A DNA stretch of 64,000 nt from NCBI RefSeq assembly GCF_027492855.1, contig NZ_JAPUDY010000022.1, forward strand, positions 42,628 to 106,627, in the 5' to 3' direction. Source of the stretch: Acidovorax sp. (lineage in GTDB: Bacteria > Pseudomonadota > Gammaproteobacteria > Burkholderiales > Burkholderiaceae_C). A program made the position numbers and the translations under genes. Of the stretch, positions 55,006 to 63,835 are shown in pieces. Below the pieces are notes generated by a model. The model saw nothing but the letters and a program-made list of their open reading frames with translations, was not told the DNA's origin and did no database searches. The stretch's first letter is position 1. Every line of letters begins with the position of its first letter.

Positions 55006-55689
55006 ATGACGACGCAACACACCGTACGCATCTGGGACCTCCCCACCCGCCTGTTTCACTGGACGCTGGCCATCTGCGTGGTGGCACTGGTCATCACCGC
55101 CAAGGTGGGCGGCAACGCCATGGAATGGCACTTTCGGCTGGGCTACACGGTGCTGGCGCTGCTGCTGTTCCGTCTGGTCTGGGGGCTGATCGGCGGGCGC
55201 TGGTCGCGGTTCTCGGCCTTTCTGTATTCGCCAGCACGGCTGGTGCGCTACCTGCGCGGCACACCACACCCAGAGGACGGCGTGGGACACAGCCCACTGG
55301 GCGCCCTGTCGGTGTTCGCACTGCTGGCCGTGCTGATGGCGCAGGTGGGCACCGGCTTGCTCAGCGACGACGAAATCGCCTTTGCGGGCCCGCTGACCCG
55401 TTTTGTTTCGAACGCAGTGGTCGGCCAGGCCACCGGTTACCACAAGGACATCGGCCAGTACCTCGTGCTGGGGCTGGTGGCCCTGCATGTGCTGGCCATC
55501 ATCTTCTACGCGCGGGTGCGCAGGCAACCACTCGTCAAACCCATGCTGGGCGGCGACAAAACGCTCCCCGCGCCCGCCACGCCGTCGCGCGACGATGCCC
55601 CAAGCCGCCTTCTGGCCTTGGCCGTGCTGGCCCTCTGCGCGGGTGTGGCCTGGTGGGTGTCATCGCTGGGCATGGCGGCAGGCTTCTGA
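55006..55689 (+). CDS. Cytochrome b561 family membrane protein
   Basis: 227 residues from the ATG at 55006. Four to five membrane helices; RIWDLPTRLFHWTLAICVVALVI carries the first haem His, WHFRLGYTVLALLLFRLVWGLIGGRWSRF the second, and GLVALHVLAIIFYARVRRQPLVKPMLGG the last. It passes electrons between the quinone pool and periplasmic partners, here perhaps cytochrome c'. The upstream frame lacks similarity. Confidence 0.93.
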   Translation: MTTQHTVRIWDLPTRLFHWTLAICVVALVITAKVGGNAMEWHFRLGYTVLALLLFRLVWGLIGGRWSRFSAFLYSPARLVRYLRGTPHPEDGVGHSPLGALSVFALLAVLMAQVGTGLLSDDEIAFAGPLTRFVSNAVVGQATGYHKDIGQYLVLGLVALHVLAIIFYARVRRQPLVKPMLGGDKTLPAPATPSRDDAPSRLLALAVLALCAGVAWWVSSLGMAAGF

Positions 55690-55743
55690 GCGAAATCGCT
55701 ACACTGCGGGTTCCGTCTTTGTTGATTTCGAATCCCCAGCGCC

Positions 55744-56235
55744 TTGGACAAGCCCTCTATCACCCTGCGGATCGCCAACTCGCCCGCCGAGATGGACGCC
55801 GTCCGTGACATCTTCCGCGAGTACGCCAGCACGCTGAGCGTGGACTTGTGTTTTCAAGACTTCGAAAACGAGCTCGCCGAATTGCCCGGCGACTACGCAG
55901 AGCCACGCGGGGCCTTGCTGCTGGCGGAGGTGGAGGGCTCCATAGCCGGCTGCTGCGCCCTGAGGCCGCTGGACACGGCCGACTACCCCAACGCCAGCGA
56001 GATGAAACGCCTGTATGTGCGCAAGGCGTTCCGGGGGTTTGGCCTGGGGCGCGAGCTGGCCGAAGCCATGCTTGACCGCGCCCGGCAAGCGGGCTACGCC
56101 TGCGTTTTGCTCGACACGCTGGACGAAATGGAATCAGCGCGCGCGCTGTACACCGACCTGGGCTTTGAAGAGATCCCGCCCTACTACCACAACCCCATTG
56201 CGGGGGCGCATTACCTTAAGGTCGACATTTTTTAG
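55744..56235 (+). CDS. GNAT-family N-acetyltransferase
   Basis: 163 residues from a TTG start. Acetyl-CoA-binding motif A is seen in MKRLYVRKAFRGFGLGRELAEAMLDRARQAGY (R/Q-x-x-G-x-G/A as RGFGLG), followed by LLDTLDEMESARALYTDLGFEEIPPYYHNP. Substrate unknown. No ATG lies near the beginning, so the TTG seems to be the true start. Confidence 0.9.
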   Translation: MDKPSITLRIANSPAEMDAVRDIFREYASTLSVDLCFQDFENELAELPGDYAEPRGALLLAEVEGSIAGCCALRPLDTADYPNASEMKRLYVRKAFRGFGLGRELAEAMLDRARQAGYACVLLDTLDEMESARALYTDLGFEEIPPYYHNPIAGAHYLKVDIF

Positions 56236-56261
56236 CCTTTTTGTGCTTTGGGGCGCATTGG

Positions 56262-56303
56262 GCATGCACCGATAGCTATTATTTTGGCAGCAAGCATAAA
56301 ATC
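56262..56303. repeat. Dispersed palindromic repeat, copy E (partial)
   Basis: GATAGCTATTATTTTGGCAGCAAGC preserves one side of the element seen at 49.3 and 54.4 kb. It lies between the GNAT gene and the retron RNA and may terminate the former. Confidence 0.4.
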
Positions 56304-56307
56304 ACAG

Positions 56308-56462
56308 CGGCCTGGTGCCAAGCATTTCGAGCCTGTTAGGGTTCGAGCCGTGGGGCAGCCTCACGGTGTTTTATTGAAACGCGCTCATTGCGGCGCGCGA
56401 ACCATCTGCCACGCATGGCAAGCAGTTCGCGCCCAACCCGCTGGTTGGTGCCAGGCCAACCC
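56308..56462 (+). ncRNA. Candidate retron msr-msd RNA
   Basis: The region before the reverse transcriptase folds in the order expected of a retron RNA. Outer a1/a2 repeats GGCCTGG (56309-56315) and CCAGGCC (56451-56457) pair and extend by four more pairs with wobbles. Inside are a stem at 56326-56333/56340-56347, an 8-bp stem with CAG loop at 56348-56366, and a longer hairpin, GCGCGAAC (56395-56402) with GTTCGCGC (56425-56432), containing an inner TGCCA/TGGCA stem, suited to an msd. The priming guanosine cannot be assigned with certainty. The call is structural, not by similarity. Confidence 0.55.
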
Positions 56463-56483
56463 ACTGCAGTAGCACACCATTTC

Positions 56484-58052
56484 GTGATCATTCCCCCACG
56501 CGCCCGCGCACTGGCCAAGGCCTTGTCCATGGCCGTGCTGGCCGATTCCGCGCCCCCCGAGGGCCGCACGATCCGGGCACTGGCTGCGCGGGCAGGAAAC
56601 TGCCTTGGCCATACCACCCCAGGGCAAGACCCACGCCCCCTGCCCGAAGCTCTGTTCGAGCAATTACGCCGCGTATCCATCGTGTCCACATCCGAATGGG
56701 CTCGGCTGGAGCCGGAAGACCTGGCGACGTGGTTTTGCTGCGGCTACTGGCGGCGCAAGGCGGGGGTGCGCGGTGGCTCGGTACAGCCCCTGGCGCCAGA
56801 AGACGCGGACCTAGAGGCCGAAGACTGGCACGACGGCCTGGCCGATGAGGACGACGCACATCCCACCTTGCCATTGCATCAATGGACCGCCCTCGAACTC
56901 GCCCAAGCATTTCGCACCTGGGCCGCCACTCCGCGCTCAGGCATGCCCCTGCGCTGGCTGCTGCGGCCAGGCACAGCGGGTCCACATCCTGCATGGATGG
57001 GACGCGACAGCAAAACGCCTGTGCTTGCATCAGCACATGACGTCACGCAGGCCCTGGGTGTGCCACAGGAGGATCTGCTGTGGCTCGCGCCCGAACATGC
57101 GCAATGGCGCGAGCGGCAAGACGGAGGCCACGCGCTGCCCTCTTCGCATTACCGCTACCGCCTGCTGCCCAAGCCGAGTGGCGGCTTACGCTTGCTGGAG
57201 GCGCCACGCCCGCGCCTCGCCGTCGCCCAGCGTCGCATCCTCGACACCTTGTTGGCAGGAGTTCCAACCCACGAGGCCGCGCACGGCTTTGTGCGCGGCC
57301 GCAGCGTGGGCAGCCACGCACAGGTTCACACGAACCAAGCGGTGGTGATCCGTTTCGATTTGGCCGATTTTTTTACAAGCATCAATGCCACGCGCGTGCG
57401 AGCACTGTGGCGCGCGCTGGGGCATGGCCGCTCTGCCGCCGACTTGCTGACGCGCCTGACCACCACACGCACACCCCAGGCCATTCGCGAACGCCTGCTG
57501 GAAACAACGCCGATTCCGCCACAGGCCATTGCGCAGCGCCGGGCCATCGCCATACGCCTGGCGCAGCCCCATCTGCCGCAAGGTGCTCCCACATCGCCGA
57601 ATCTGGCCAATCTGTGCGCCTTCGAGCTGGACCTGCGGCTGCATGCGCTGGCTCAACGCTTTGGCGCGTGTTACACACGCTATGCCGACGACCTTGTGTT
57701 CTCCGGCCCCAAGGCGTTGCGCGGCCAGTTTGGAGCGCTGCGCGCCTGGGTAAGCGCCATTGCGCAGGATGAGGGCTTCACACTGCGTGTGGATAAAACC
57801 CGCGTGATGCCCGCGCACCAGCGGCAGTACGTCACGGGCTTGGTGGTCAATCAGCGCGCGAACTACAGCCGCGCCCAGTACGACACGCTCAAGGCACGGC
57901 TACATCGGCTGGCGAACCTGTCTCAGGTGGACGCAAACGAGCGCGCCCAGGTTGCTGGAGAACTCCACTGGGCCGGTCAGTGGCTGGCATCGACGCGCAA
58001 GGACAAGTTGATGCGCCTGTTCGATACCATCCGATTTACAACGACGACTTAG
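56484..58052 (+). CDS. Retron-type reverse transcriptase with N-terminal extension
   Basis: 522 residues from GTG. About 230 residues of helical N-terminal extension (RARALAKALSMAVLAD onward, HDVTQALGVPQEDLLWLAPEH) precede the RT domain. RT motifs: YRLLPKPSGGLRLLEAPRPRLAVAQRRIL, AHGFVRGRS, catalytic DLADFFTSI, PQGAPTSPNLANLCAFELD, TRYADDLVFSG (Asp pair at the active site) and TRVMPAHQRQYVTGLVVN, the retron-typical VTGLVVN. The layout recalls myxobacterial retron enzymes. No effector gene follows; the next gene is a convergent peroxiredoxin. Start could also be ATG 56529. Confidence 0.88.
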   Translation: MIIPPRARALAKALSMAVLADSAPPEGRTIRALAARAGNCLGHTTPGQDPRPLPEALFEQLRRVSIVSTSEWARLEPEDLATWFCCGYWRRKAGVRGGSVQPLAPEDADLEAEDWHDGLADEDDAHPTLPLHQWTALELAQAFRTWAATPRSGMPLRWLLRPGTAGPHPAWMGRDSKTPVLASAHDVTQALGVPQEDLLWLAPEHAQWRERQDGGHALPSSHYRYRLLPKPSGGLRLLEAPRPRLAVAQRRILDTLLAGVPTHEAAHGFVRGRSVGSHAQVHTNQAVVIRFDLADFFTSINATRVRALWRALGHGRSAADLLTRLTTTRTPQAIRERLLETTPIPPQAIAQRRAIAIRLAQPHLPQGAPTSPNLANLCAFELDLRLHALAQRFGACYTRYADDLVFSGPKALRGQFGALRAWVSAIAQDEGFTLRVDKTRVMPAHQRQYVTGLVVNQRANYSRAQYDTLKARLHRLANLSQVDANERAQVAGELHWAGQWLASTRKDKLMRLFDTIRFTTTT

Positions 58053-58065
58053 GGCAACGCTAGCC

Positions 58066-58575
58066 TCAAGCCTTTTGGGCCTGCTGGAGCAGCGTGGCGG
58101 CGTCGCTCACCTCGAACTTGCCAGGGGCTTCCACGTTGAGCGTGACCACCTTGCCATCGCGCACCAGCATCGAGTAGCGGTTGCTGCGCAGCCCCAGGCC
58201 CTTGCCGGTCAGGTCCAGCGTGAGGCCGGTGGCCTTGGCAAACGTGGCATCGCCGTCGCCCAGCATGCGCACCTTGCCGTCGGTCTTCTGGTCGCGCGCC
58301 CAAGCGCCCATCACGAAGGCGTCGTTCACGCTCACGCACCAGATTTCATCCACGCCAGCGGCCTTGAACTCGGCCACTTTTTCCACATAGCCTGGCACAT
58401 GTTTGGCCGAGCAGGTGGGCGTGAAGGCGCCGGGCAGCGCGAACAGGGCAATCGTCTTGCCCGCCGTGGCCTTGTCCACTGGCACGGGGTTTGGGCCAAT
58501 GCTGCAGCCTTCGCCCTCCACTTCCGAATACTCCATTAGCGTGCTGGCTGGCAGGGTGTCACCGACTTTGATCAT
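58066..58575 (-). CDS. Peroxiredoxin, Prx5/AhpE-like thiol peroxidase
   Basis: 169 residues from the ATG at 58575 (GGAG 7 nt upstream). The peroxidatic Cys is in LPGAFTPTCSAKHVPGY, the Prx5 signature, and VSVNDAFVMGAW is the next conserved stretch. It reduces hydroperoxides in the cytoplasm with glutathione/glutaredoxin or thioredoxin. A longer upstream frame crosses the terminator hairpin and is not real. Confidence 0.94.
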   Translation of the reverse strand: MIKVGDTLPASTLMEYSEVEGEGCSIGPNPVPVDKATAGKTIALFALPGAFTPTCSAKHVPGYVEKVAEFKAAGVDEIWCVSVNDAFVMGAWARDQKTDGKVRMLGDGDATFAKATGLTLDLTGKGLGLRSNRYSMLVRDGKVVTLNVEAPGKFEVSDAATLLQQAQKA

Positions 58576-58676
58576 TGTTGTCTCCTTGGAAATAAATGCG
58601 TGAATGAGTGGGGCCATCGGAAGCGATGGAGCCCAGGAATCTGCAGGGGCCGCCGAAAAAACGGCGCCCACAAAGC

Positions 58677-58703
58677 AAAACGACCCACATTGTGGGTCGT
58701 TTT
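58677..58703 (-). terminator. Terminator after the S10 operon
   Basis: AAAACGACCCACA-T-TGTGGGTCGTTTT, an almost perfect 27-base palindrome ending in T residues on either strand, 53 bases beyond the rpsQ stop. It ends the ribosomal operon and lies upstream of the peroxiredoxin promoter region. Confidence 0.8.
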
Positions 58704-58755
58704 GAAGGGCCTTGCAGTCCAGGGTTTTGCCCCGGACTTCAATGCAGCGCTGCGA

Positions 58756-59025
58756 TTACAGCAGGCCAGCCTTTTGCACCAAGCGGGTAGCAACCCAGTT
58801 CTTGGTCTTGGAGAGCGGACGGCTCTCGGTGATTTCGATCGTGTCGCCCAGCTTGTACTCGCCCTTTTCGTCATGGGCGTGGTACTTGCTCGACTTGGCC
58901 ACGATCTTGCCGTAGAGCTCGTGTTTCACACGGCGCTCGACCAGCACGGTCACAGTCTTTTGACGCTTGTCGCTGACCACCTTGCCAACCAAGGTGCGCT
59001 TGAGGGATTTTTTAGGTTCCGTCAT
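58756..59025 (-). CDS. rpsQ: 30S ribosomal protein S17
   Basis: 89 residues. [46 protein letters not shown] is the S17 OB-fold with its 16S-binding loop, and [18 protein letters not shown] the closing signature. Last gene of the S10 operon, as in most bacteria. Confidence 0.97.
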   Translation of the reverse strand: MTEPKKSLKRTLVGKVVSDKRQKTVTVLVERRVKHELYGKIVAKSSKYHAHDEKGEYKLGDTIEITESRPLSKTKNWVATRLVQKAGLL

Positions 59026-59034
59026 GTGGGCTCC

Positions 59035-59229
59035 TTACTTGGCGGCTTGCTTTTCAGCAAGAATGGTCTTGGCACGGGCGATATCGCGGCGGGTGGTGCG
59101 CAGCGTGTTGGTGTTACCCAATTGCTGCGTAGCCTTCTGCATGCGCAGGCCGAAATGGGCCTTTTGCAGAGCCTTGATTTCGGCTTCGATACCGGCGACG
59201 TCTTTTTGGCGCAGTTCAGTAGTCTTCAT
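59035..59229 (-). CDS. rpmC: 50S ribosomal protein L29
   Basis: 64 residues from the ATG at 59229. Two-helix protein: [35 protein letters not shown] then [17 protein letters not shown], the L29 signature. It sits at the exit of the peptide tunnel. The longer upstream frame runs antisense across rplP and is not real. Confidence 0.96.
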   Translation of the reverse strand: MKTTELRQKDVAGIEAEIKALQKAHFGLRMQKATQQLGNTNTLRTTRRDIARAKTILAEKQAAK

Positions 59230-59245
59230 TGCTTGTTCTCCTGAA

Positions 59246-59662
59246 TTACGCGCCAAGGTGACGGCTGACGAACGTGGTGCGCAGCGGCAGCTTGGCAGCA
59301 GCCAGGCGGAACGCTTCACGGGCCAGTTCTTCGGGCACACCGACGATCTCGAAAACGATCTTGCCGGGCTGGATTTCGGCCACGTAGTACTCGGGGTTGC
59401 CCTTACCGTTACCCATACGCACTTCTGCGGGCTTGGTAGAGATTGGCTTGTCCGGGAACACGCGGATCCAGATACGGCCGCCACGCTTGACGTGACGGGA
59501 AATCGCACGGCGTGCAGCTTCGATCTGGCGGGCCGTCAGACGGCCACGATCGGTGCACTTCAGACCGAAATCACCGAACGCAACGGAGGCACCCCGCGTT
59601 GCGACACCGGTATTACGGCCCTTTTGCTCCTTGCGGTACTTGCGGCGAGCAGGTTGCAGCAT
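59246..59662 (-). CDS. rplP: 50S ribosomal protein L16
   Basis: 138 residues, beginning [19 protein letters not shown]. The signature [26 protein letters not shown] is intact. L16 lies near the peptidyl-transferase centre. Two nucleotides separate it from rpsC. Confidence 0.97.
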   Translation of the reverse strand: MLQPARRKYRKEQKGRNTGVATRGASVAFGDFGLKCTDRGRLTARQIEAARRAISRHVKRGGRIWIRVFPDKPISTKPAEVRMGNGKGNPEYYVAEIQPGKIVFEIVGVPEELAREAFRLAAAKLPLRTTFVSRHLGA

Positions 59663-59664
59663 AC

Positions 59665-60546
59665 TTATTCTCCTTTTCCGTCCGCTGCTGTAGCGGGCGC
59701 GGCGACTTTGCGTACGCGCTTAACGGCGGTGTTATCAGCGCCACCAGCTTCCGCTGGCTTGTCGCTGCCGTCGGCCGGAGCGGTGTTGCCACCGACAGGA
59801 CGACGTGGGCCACGGCCTGCGCCTGGACGGTCGCCACCTGGGCGGCCATCACGGCGTGGGCCGCGTGGGCGGCGCTCTTCGTCTGGACGAGGCGTTTCCA
59901 CGGCGGGCAGGTCATTGCGGCCCAGCGTGTCACCCTTGTAGACCCAGACCTTGACGCCGATCACACCATAGGTGGTCTTGGCTTCAGAGGTGCCGTAGTC
60001 GATGTCAGCGCGCAGCGTGTGAAGTGGCACGCGGCCTTCGCGGTACCACTCGCAGCGAGCGATTTCGATACCGTTCAGACGGCCGGACGACATGATCTTG
60101 ATGCCCTGGGCACCCAGACGCATGGCGTTTTGCATGGCACGCTTCATGGCGCGGCGGAACATGATCCGCTTTTCGAGCTGTTGCGTGATGCTGTCGGCGA
60201 TCAGCTTGGCATCGATTTCGGGCTTACGCACTTCTTCGATGTTCACTGCGACGGGCACGCCCAGGCGAGCAGCGAGTTCCTTCTTGAGGTTCTCAATGTC
60301 TTCACCCTTCTTGCCGATCACCACACCAGGACGTGCCGAGTAAATGGTGATGCGGGCGTTCTTGGCAGGACGCTCGATCAGGATGCGCGACACGGCGGCG
60401 TTCTTCAACTTGGCCTTCAGGTACTCGCGCACCTTGATGTCTTCGGCCAGCATGCCCGCGAAGTCGCGGTTGCTAGCGTACCAACGGCTGGACCAGTTGC
60501 GGCTGACCGCAAGGCGGAAGCCGGTAGGATGGATTTTTTGTCCCAT
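59665..60546 (-). CDS. rpsC: 30S ribosomal protein S3 with a long charged tail
   Basis: 293 residues from the ATG at 60546. The KH domain ([29 protein letters not shown]) and C-terminal domain ([43 protein letters not shown]) are normal. About 70 residues of Arg/Gly/Pro-rich sequence ([18 protein letters not shown] and on) follow the point where E. coli S3 ends (233 residues). Such tails occur in several Burkholderiales. S3 forms the mRNA entry tunnel. Confidence 0.97.
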   Translation of the reverse strand: MGQKIHPTGFRLAVSRNWSSRWYASNRDFAGMLAEDIKVREYLKAKLKNAAVSRILIERPAKNARITIYSARPGVVIGKKGEDIENLKKELAARLGVPVAVNIEEVRKPEIDAKLIADSITQQLEKRIMFRRAMKRAMQNAMRLGAQGIKIMSSGRLNGIEIARCEWYREGRVPLHTLRADIDYGTSEAKTTYGVIGVKVWVYKGDTLGRNDLPAVETPRPDEERRPRGPRRDGRPGGDRPGAGRGPRRPVGGNTAPADGSDKPAEAGGADNTAVKRVRKVAAPATAADGKGE

Positions 60547-60560
60547 AGTCTTCCGAGCCT

Positions 60561-60893
60561 TTAGTTGCCAACCGTCACGTACACATGGCACGTGGGCTTG
60601 CTGATGCGGTTGCCGCGGCCTTTGGCGCGCGCGGTGAAGCGCTTGAGCGTGGTGCCTTGTTCGACGTAGATGGTCTTGACCTTCAATTCGTCGATGTCAG
60701 CGCCATCGTTGTGTTCGGCGTTGGCGATGGCCGACTCCAGAACCTTCTTGACGATTCCCGCAGCTTTTTTCTGCGTGAAGTTCAGGATGTTCAGAGCCTG
60801 GTCCACCTTCTTGCCGCGGATCAGATCGGCGACCAGACGGCCCTTGTCGACCGACAGACGGACGCCCCGGAGGACTGCACGTGTTTCAGACAT
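60561..60893 (-). CDS. rplV: 50S ribosomal protein L22
   Basis: 110 residues. [35 protein letters not shown] opens the protein and [24 protein letters not shown] is the beta-hairpin that lines the exit tunnel. Standard S10 operon position between rpsS and rpsC. Confidence 0.97.
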   Translation of the reverse strand: MSETRAVLRGVRLSVDKGRLVADLIRGKKVDQALNILNFTQKKAAGIVKKVLESAIANAEHNDGADIDELKVKTIYVEQGTTLKRFTARAKGRGNRISKPTCHVYVTVGN

Positions 60894-60902
60894 GGTCGTT
60901 CC

Positions 60903-61178
60903 TTACTTCTTCGCTTTTTTGTCAGCGGGGTGACCCTTGAAGGTGCGCGTCAGGGCGAATTCGCCCAGCTTGTGGCCCACCATCTGGTCGGTGACATAGA
61001 CAGGTACGTGCTGCTTGCCGTTGTGCACGGCAATGGTCAGACCGATGAACTCGGGCAGAACCATGGAGCGACGCGACCAGGTCTTGACTGGTTTCTTGTC
61101 CTTGGTGGCGACGGCCTTTTCGACCTTGGCCAGCAAGTGATGGTCAACAAATGGACCCTTTTTAAGAGAGCGAGTCAT
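60903..61178 (-). CDS. rpsS: 30S ribosomal protein S19
   Basis: 91 residues: [68 protein letters not shown]. All S19 signatures are present. It binds 16S rRNA with S13 in the head of the small subunit. Confidence 0.97.
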   Translation of the reverse strand: MTRSLKKGPFVDHHLLAKVEKAVATKDKKPVKTWSRRSMVLPEFIGLTIAVHNGKQHVPVYVTDQMVGHKLGEFALTRTFKGHPADKKAKK

Positions 61179-61188
61179 CTGTTACCCC

Positions 61189-62013
61189 TTACTTCTTGCG
61201 ACGCGACACGATCATGATCTGTGTGCGCTTGTTGTTACGGGTGCGATAACCCTTGGTCAGATTGCCCCAAGGATCGACTGCATGGCGGCCTTCGCCGGTG
61301 CGGCCTTCGCCACCACCGTGAGGGTGATCCACTGGGTTCATGGCAACGCCGCGAACCGTTGGGCGAATACCCATCCAGCGCTTCACACCGGCCTTGCCCA
61401 GTTGGCGCAGGCTGTGTTCTTCGTTGGCCACTTCACCAATGGTGGCGCGGCATTCGATGTGGATCTTGCGCACTTCACCCGAGCGCATACGCACCTGAGC
61501 GTAGACGCCTTCACGGGCCAGCAGCGTTGCCGAAGCACCGGCCGAGCGTGCGATCTGTGCACCGGCACCGGGCTTGAGCTCGATGCAGTGGATGGTCGAA
61601 CCCACGGGGATGTTGCGGATAGGCAGCGTGTTGCCAGCGCGGATCGGGGCTTCCGAACCGGACAGCAGGGTTGCGCCCACTTCCAGGTTGCGGGGAGCGA
61701 TGATGTAGCGACGCTCGCCGTCGGCATAGCACACCAGAGCGATGTGGGCCGTACGGTTGGGGTCGTACTCAATGCGCTCAACCTTGGCTGGAATGCCGTC
61801 CTTGTTGCGCTTGAAGTCCACCACACGGTAGTGGTGCTTGTGACCACCGCCCTTGTGACGGGTAGTGATGTGACCGTTGTTGTTACGACCGGCCTTCTGG
61901 AATTGTGGCTCCAGCAGGGGGGCGTAAGCTTCACCCTTGTACAGGTGGTCACGCGTGACCTTCACCACGGCACGTTGGCCGGGCGAGGTTGGTTTCATCT
62001 TTACGACAGCCAT
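61189..62013 (-). CDS. rplB: 50S ribosomal protein L2
   Basis: 274 residues. The RNA-binding core ([24 protein letters not shown]) and the conserved C-terminal loop [20 protein letters not shown] with the functionally important His are present. L2 helps organise the peptidyl-transferase region. Confidence 0.98.
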   Translation of the reverse strand: MAVVKMKPTSPGQRAVVKVTRDHLYKGEAYAPLLEPQFQKAGRNNNGHITTRHKGGGHKHHYRVVDFKRNKDGIPAKVERIEYDPNRTAHIALVCYADGERRYIIAPRNLEVGATLLSGSEAPIRAGNTLPIRNIPVGSTIHCIELKPGAGAQIARSAGASATLLAREGVYAQVRMRSGEVRKIHIECRATIGEVANEEHSLRQLGKAGVKRWMGIRPTVRGVAMNPVDHPHGGGEGRTGEGRHAVDPWGNLTKGYRTRNNKRTQIMIVSRRKK

Positions 62014-62015
62014 GA

Positions 62016-62330
62016 TTACGCGGCCTCCCCGGAGAGGTTCAGCTCTTGACCTGGCTGCAGCGTGACGTATGCCTTGCGAACGTTGTCGCGGCGGCCCACG
62101 GTCTTGCCGAAGCGCTTGGTCTTGCCTTTGGTGTTCACCACGGAAACGCCCTTGACCTCAACCTTGAACATCAATTCCACAGCGGCCTTGATTTCTGGCT
62201 TGGTAGCGTTCTGCAGCACCTTGAACGTCACAGCATTGGACTTTTCAGCAACCATGGTGGCCTTTTCGGACACGATGGGAGCGACCAGCACTTGCATCAG
62301 ACGACCTTCGTCAAACTTGAGCGTGCTCAT
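62016..62330 (-). CDS. rplW: 50S ribosomal protein L23
   Basis: 104 residues: [60 protein letters not shown]. Forms the docking site for trigger factor and SRP at the tunnel exit. It overlaps the rplD stop by 4 nt. Confidence 0.97.
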   Translation of the reverse strand: MSTLKFDEGRLMQVLVAPIVSEKATMVAEKSNAVTFKVLQNATKPEIKAAVELMFKVEVKGVSVVNTKGKTKRFGKTVGRRDNVRKAYVTLQPGQELNLSGEAA

Positions 62331-62947
62331 GCGAACATCTCCTTGAGTTTGTCGATTGCACCCTTGGTGACGAGCACTTTCTTGAATCGGACCAGCGACA
62401 CGGGATCGGCGTAACGGGGCTCGACGACGAGCACGTTCACCAGATTGCGCGAAGCCAGGTACAGGTTTTCGTCCACTTCTTCGGCGATCACCATCACCGA
62501 TTGCAGGTTCATCGCCTTGAACTTGTCGGCCAGGACCTTGGTCTTGGGCGAGTCAAGCTTCAGCGAATCGACCACTGCCAGACGGCCTTCGCGGGCCAGC
62601 TGCGACAAGATGGCAGACATACCGGCGCGGTACATCTTCTTGTTGATCTTTTGCGTGAAGTTTTCGTCAGGCATGTTCGGGAAAATCCGACCGCCCCCGC
62701 GCCACAGTGGCGAAGAGGTCATACCTGCACGTGCGTTACCCGTACCCTTTTGCTTGAAAGGCTTCTTGGTCGAGTGACGGACTTGCTCGCGGTCCTTCTG
62801 GGCGCGAGTGCCTTGGCGTGCGTTGGCTTGATAAGCCACCACGATCTGGTGAACCAGATCTTCGTTGTATTCACGACCGAACACGGTTTCAGGAACATCC
62901 AGCTTGGACGCGCCTTGGCCTTGGTCATTCAGGAGTTCGAGCTGCAT
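62327..62947 (-). CDS. rplD: 50S ribosomal protein L4
   Basis: 206 residues. The extended loop that reaches the exit tunnel is seen in [33 protein letters not shown], and [19 protein letters not shown] follows. In E. coli L4 represses the S10 operon; whether that holds here cannot be told. Its ATG shares one base with the rplC stop. Confidence 0.97.
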   Translation of the reverse strand: MQLELLNDQGQGASKLDVPETVFGREYNEDLVHQIVVAYQANARQGTRAQKDREQVRHSTKKPFKQKGTGNARAGMTSSPLWRGGGRIFPNMPDENFTQKINKKMYRAGMSAILSQLAREGRLAVVDSLKLDSPKTKVLADKFKAMNLQSVMVIAEEVDENLYLASRNLVNVLVVEPRYADPVSLVRFKKVLVTKGAIDKLKEMFA

Positions 62948-63621
62948 TAGTTCGCTCCTTTGGAGGCTTTGGCCTTGATCGCTGGACGCACCGTCACGAA
63001 CCCGCCCTTGGAGCCCGGAATAGCGCCCTTGATCAAGAGCAGTTGACGCGCTTCGTCGATGCGGATGACATCGAGGTTTTGCGTGGTCTTGGTGACGTCG
63101 CCGAGGTGGCCCGTCATGCGCTTACCGGGGAACACGCGACCAGGGTCTTGTGCCATACCGATAGAGCCAGGCACGTTGTGCGAACGGCTGTTACCGTGCG
63201 ACGCGCGCTGCGAGCTCATGTTGTGGCGCTTGATGGTACCGGCGTAGCCCTTACCGATCGAGGTGCCTTGCACGTCGACCTTTTGGCCCACGGCAAACAC
63301 ATCGGAGGCAGGAACAGCAGCACCAGCGGCGTACTTGCCGGCGGTTTCTGCGGTCACGCGGAATTCCTGGATGATTTCACCGGCTTCCACACCTGCCTTG
63401 GCAAGGTGGCCGGCTTCTGGCTTGGTCACACGCGATGCCTTGCGCGAACCGAACGTGACCTGCAGGGCCACGTAGCCATCGTTCTCTTGGGTTTTGACCT
63501 GGGTAACGCGGTTGTTGGACACATCCACCACCGTGACAGGCACTGCGTCCCCATCATCGGTGAACAGACGCATCATGCCCACTTTGCGACCCAGCAACCC
63601 GAGGGAGTTGCTCAGACTCAT
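62947..63621 (-). CDS. rplC: 50S ribosomal protein L3
   Basis: 224 residues from the ATG at 63621 (GGAG upstream). [28 protein letters not shown] at the start and [47 protein letters not shown], the L3 signature with the methylated Gln region, later. It is separated from rpsJ by an unusually long gap that carries a promoter. Confidence 0.97.
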   Translation of the reverse strand: MSLSNSLGLLGRKVGMMRLFTDDGDAVPVTVVDVSNNRVTQVKTQENDGYVALQVTFGSRKASRVTKPEAGHLAKAGVEAGEIIQEFRVTAETAGKYAAGAAVPASDVFAVGQKVDVQGTSIGKGYAGTIKRHNMSSQRASHGNSRSHNVPGSIGMAQDPGRVFPGKRMTGHLGDVTKTTQNLDVIRIDEARQLLLIKGAIPGSKGGFVTVRPAIKAKASKGAN

Positions 63622-63753
63622 TTGTTTCTCCAAAACTTCCACCGCCGCAACTTCAATTGGCTACGGCGTTGCACTTGCGTGCATGAAAGAGGGTTATTAA
63701 AACTCCACTCCTGCGCGCGCCAAAAAGCGCACACAAATTGAGCGAAGCCCTAA

Positions 63754-63782
63754 AGTATAACGCGAACTGCTTTTGCAAGCAA
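63754..63782 (-). promoter_or_regulatory. Promoter in the rpsJ-rplC gap, overlapped by a hairpin
   Basis: On the minus strand TTGCTT, 17 bases, TATACT, about 130 bases upstream of rplC. A 12-bp perfect inverted repeat ATAACGCGAACT / AGTTCGCGTTAT (63757-63793) covers most of the same bases, so it could serve as operator, attenuator or processing site. The hairpin is not followed by T residues on the minus strand, which argues against a simple terminator. Confidence 0.6.
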
Positions 63783-63835
63783 GTTCGCGTTATTTGAGAC
63801 ATCGCGAGGCGGGCGAACCCACCTCGCAACGGCCA

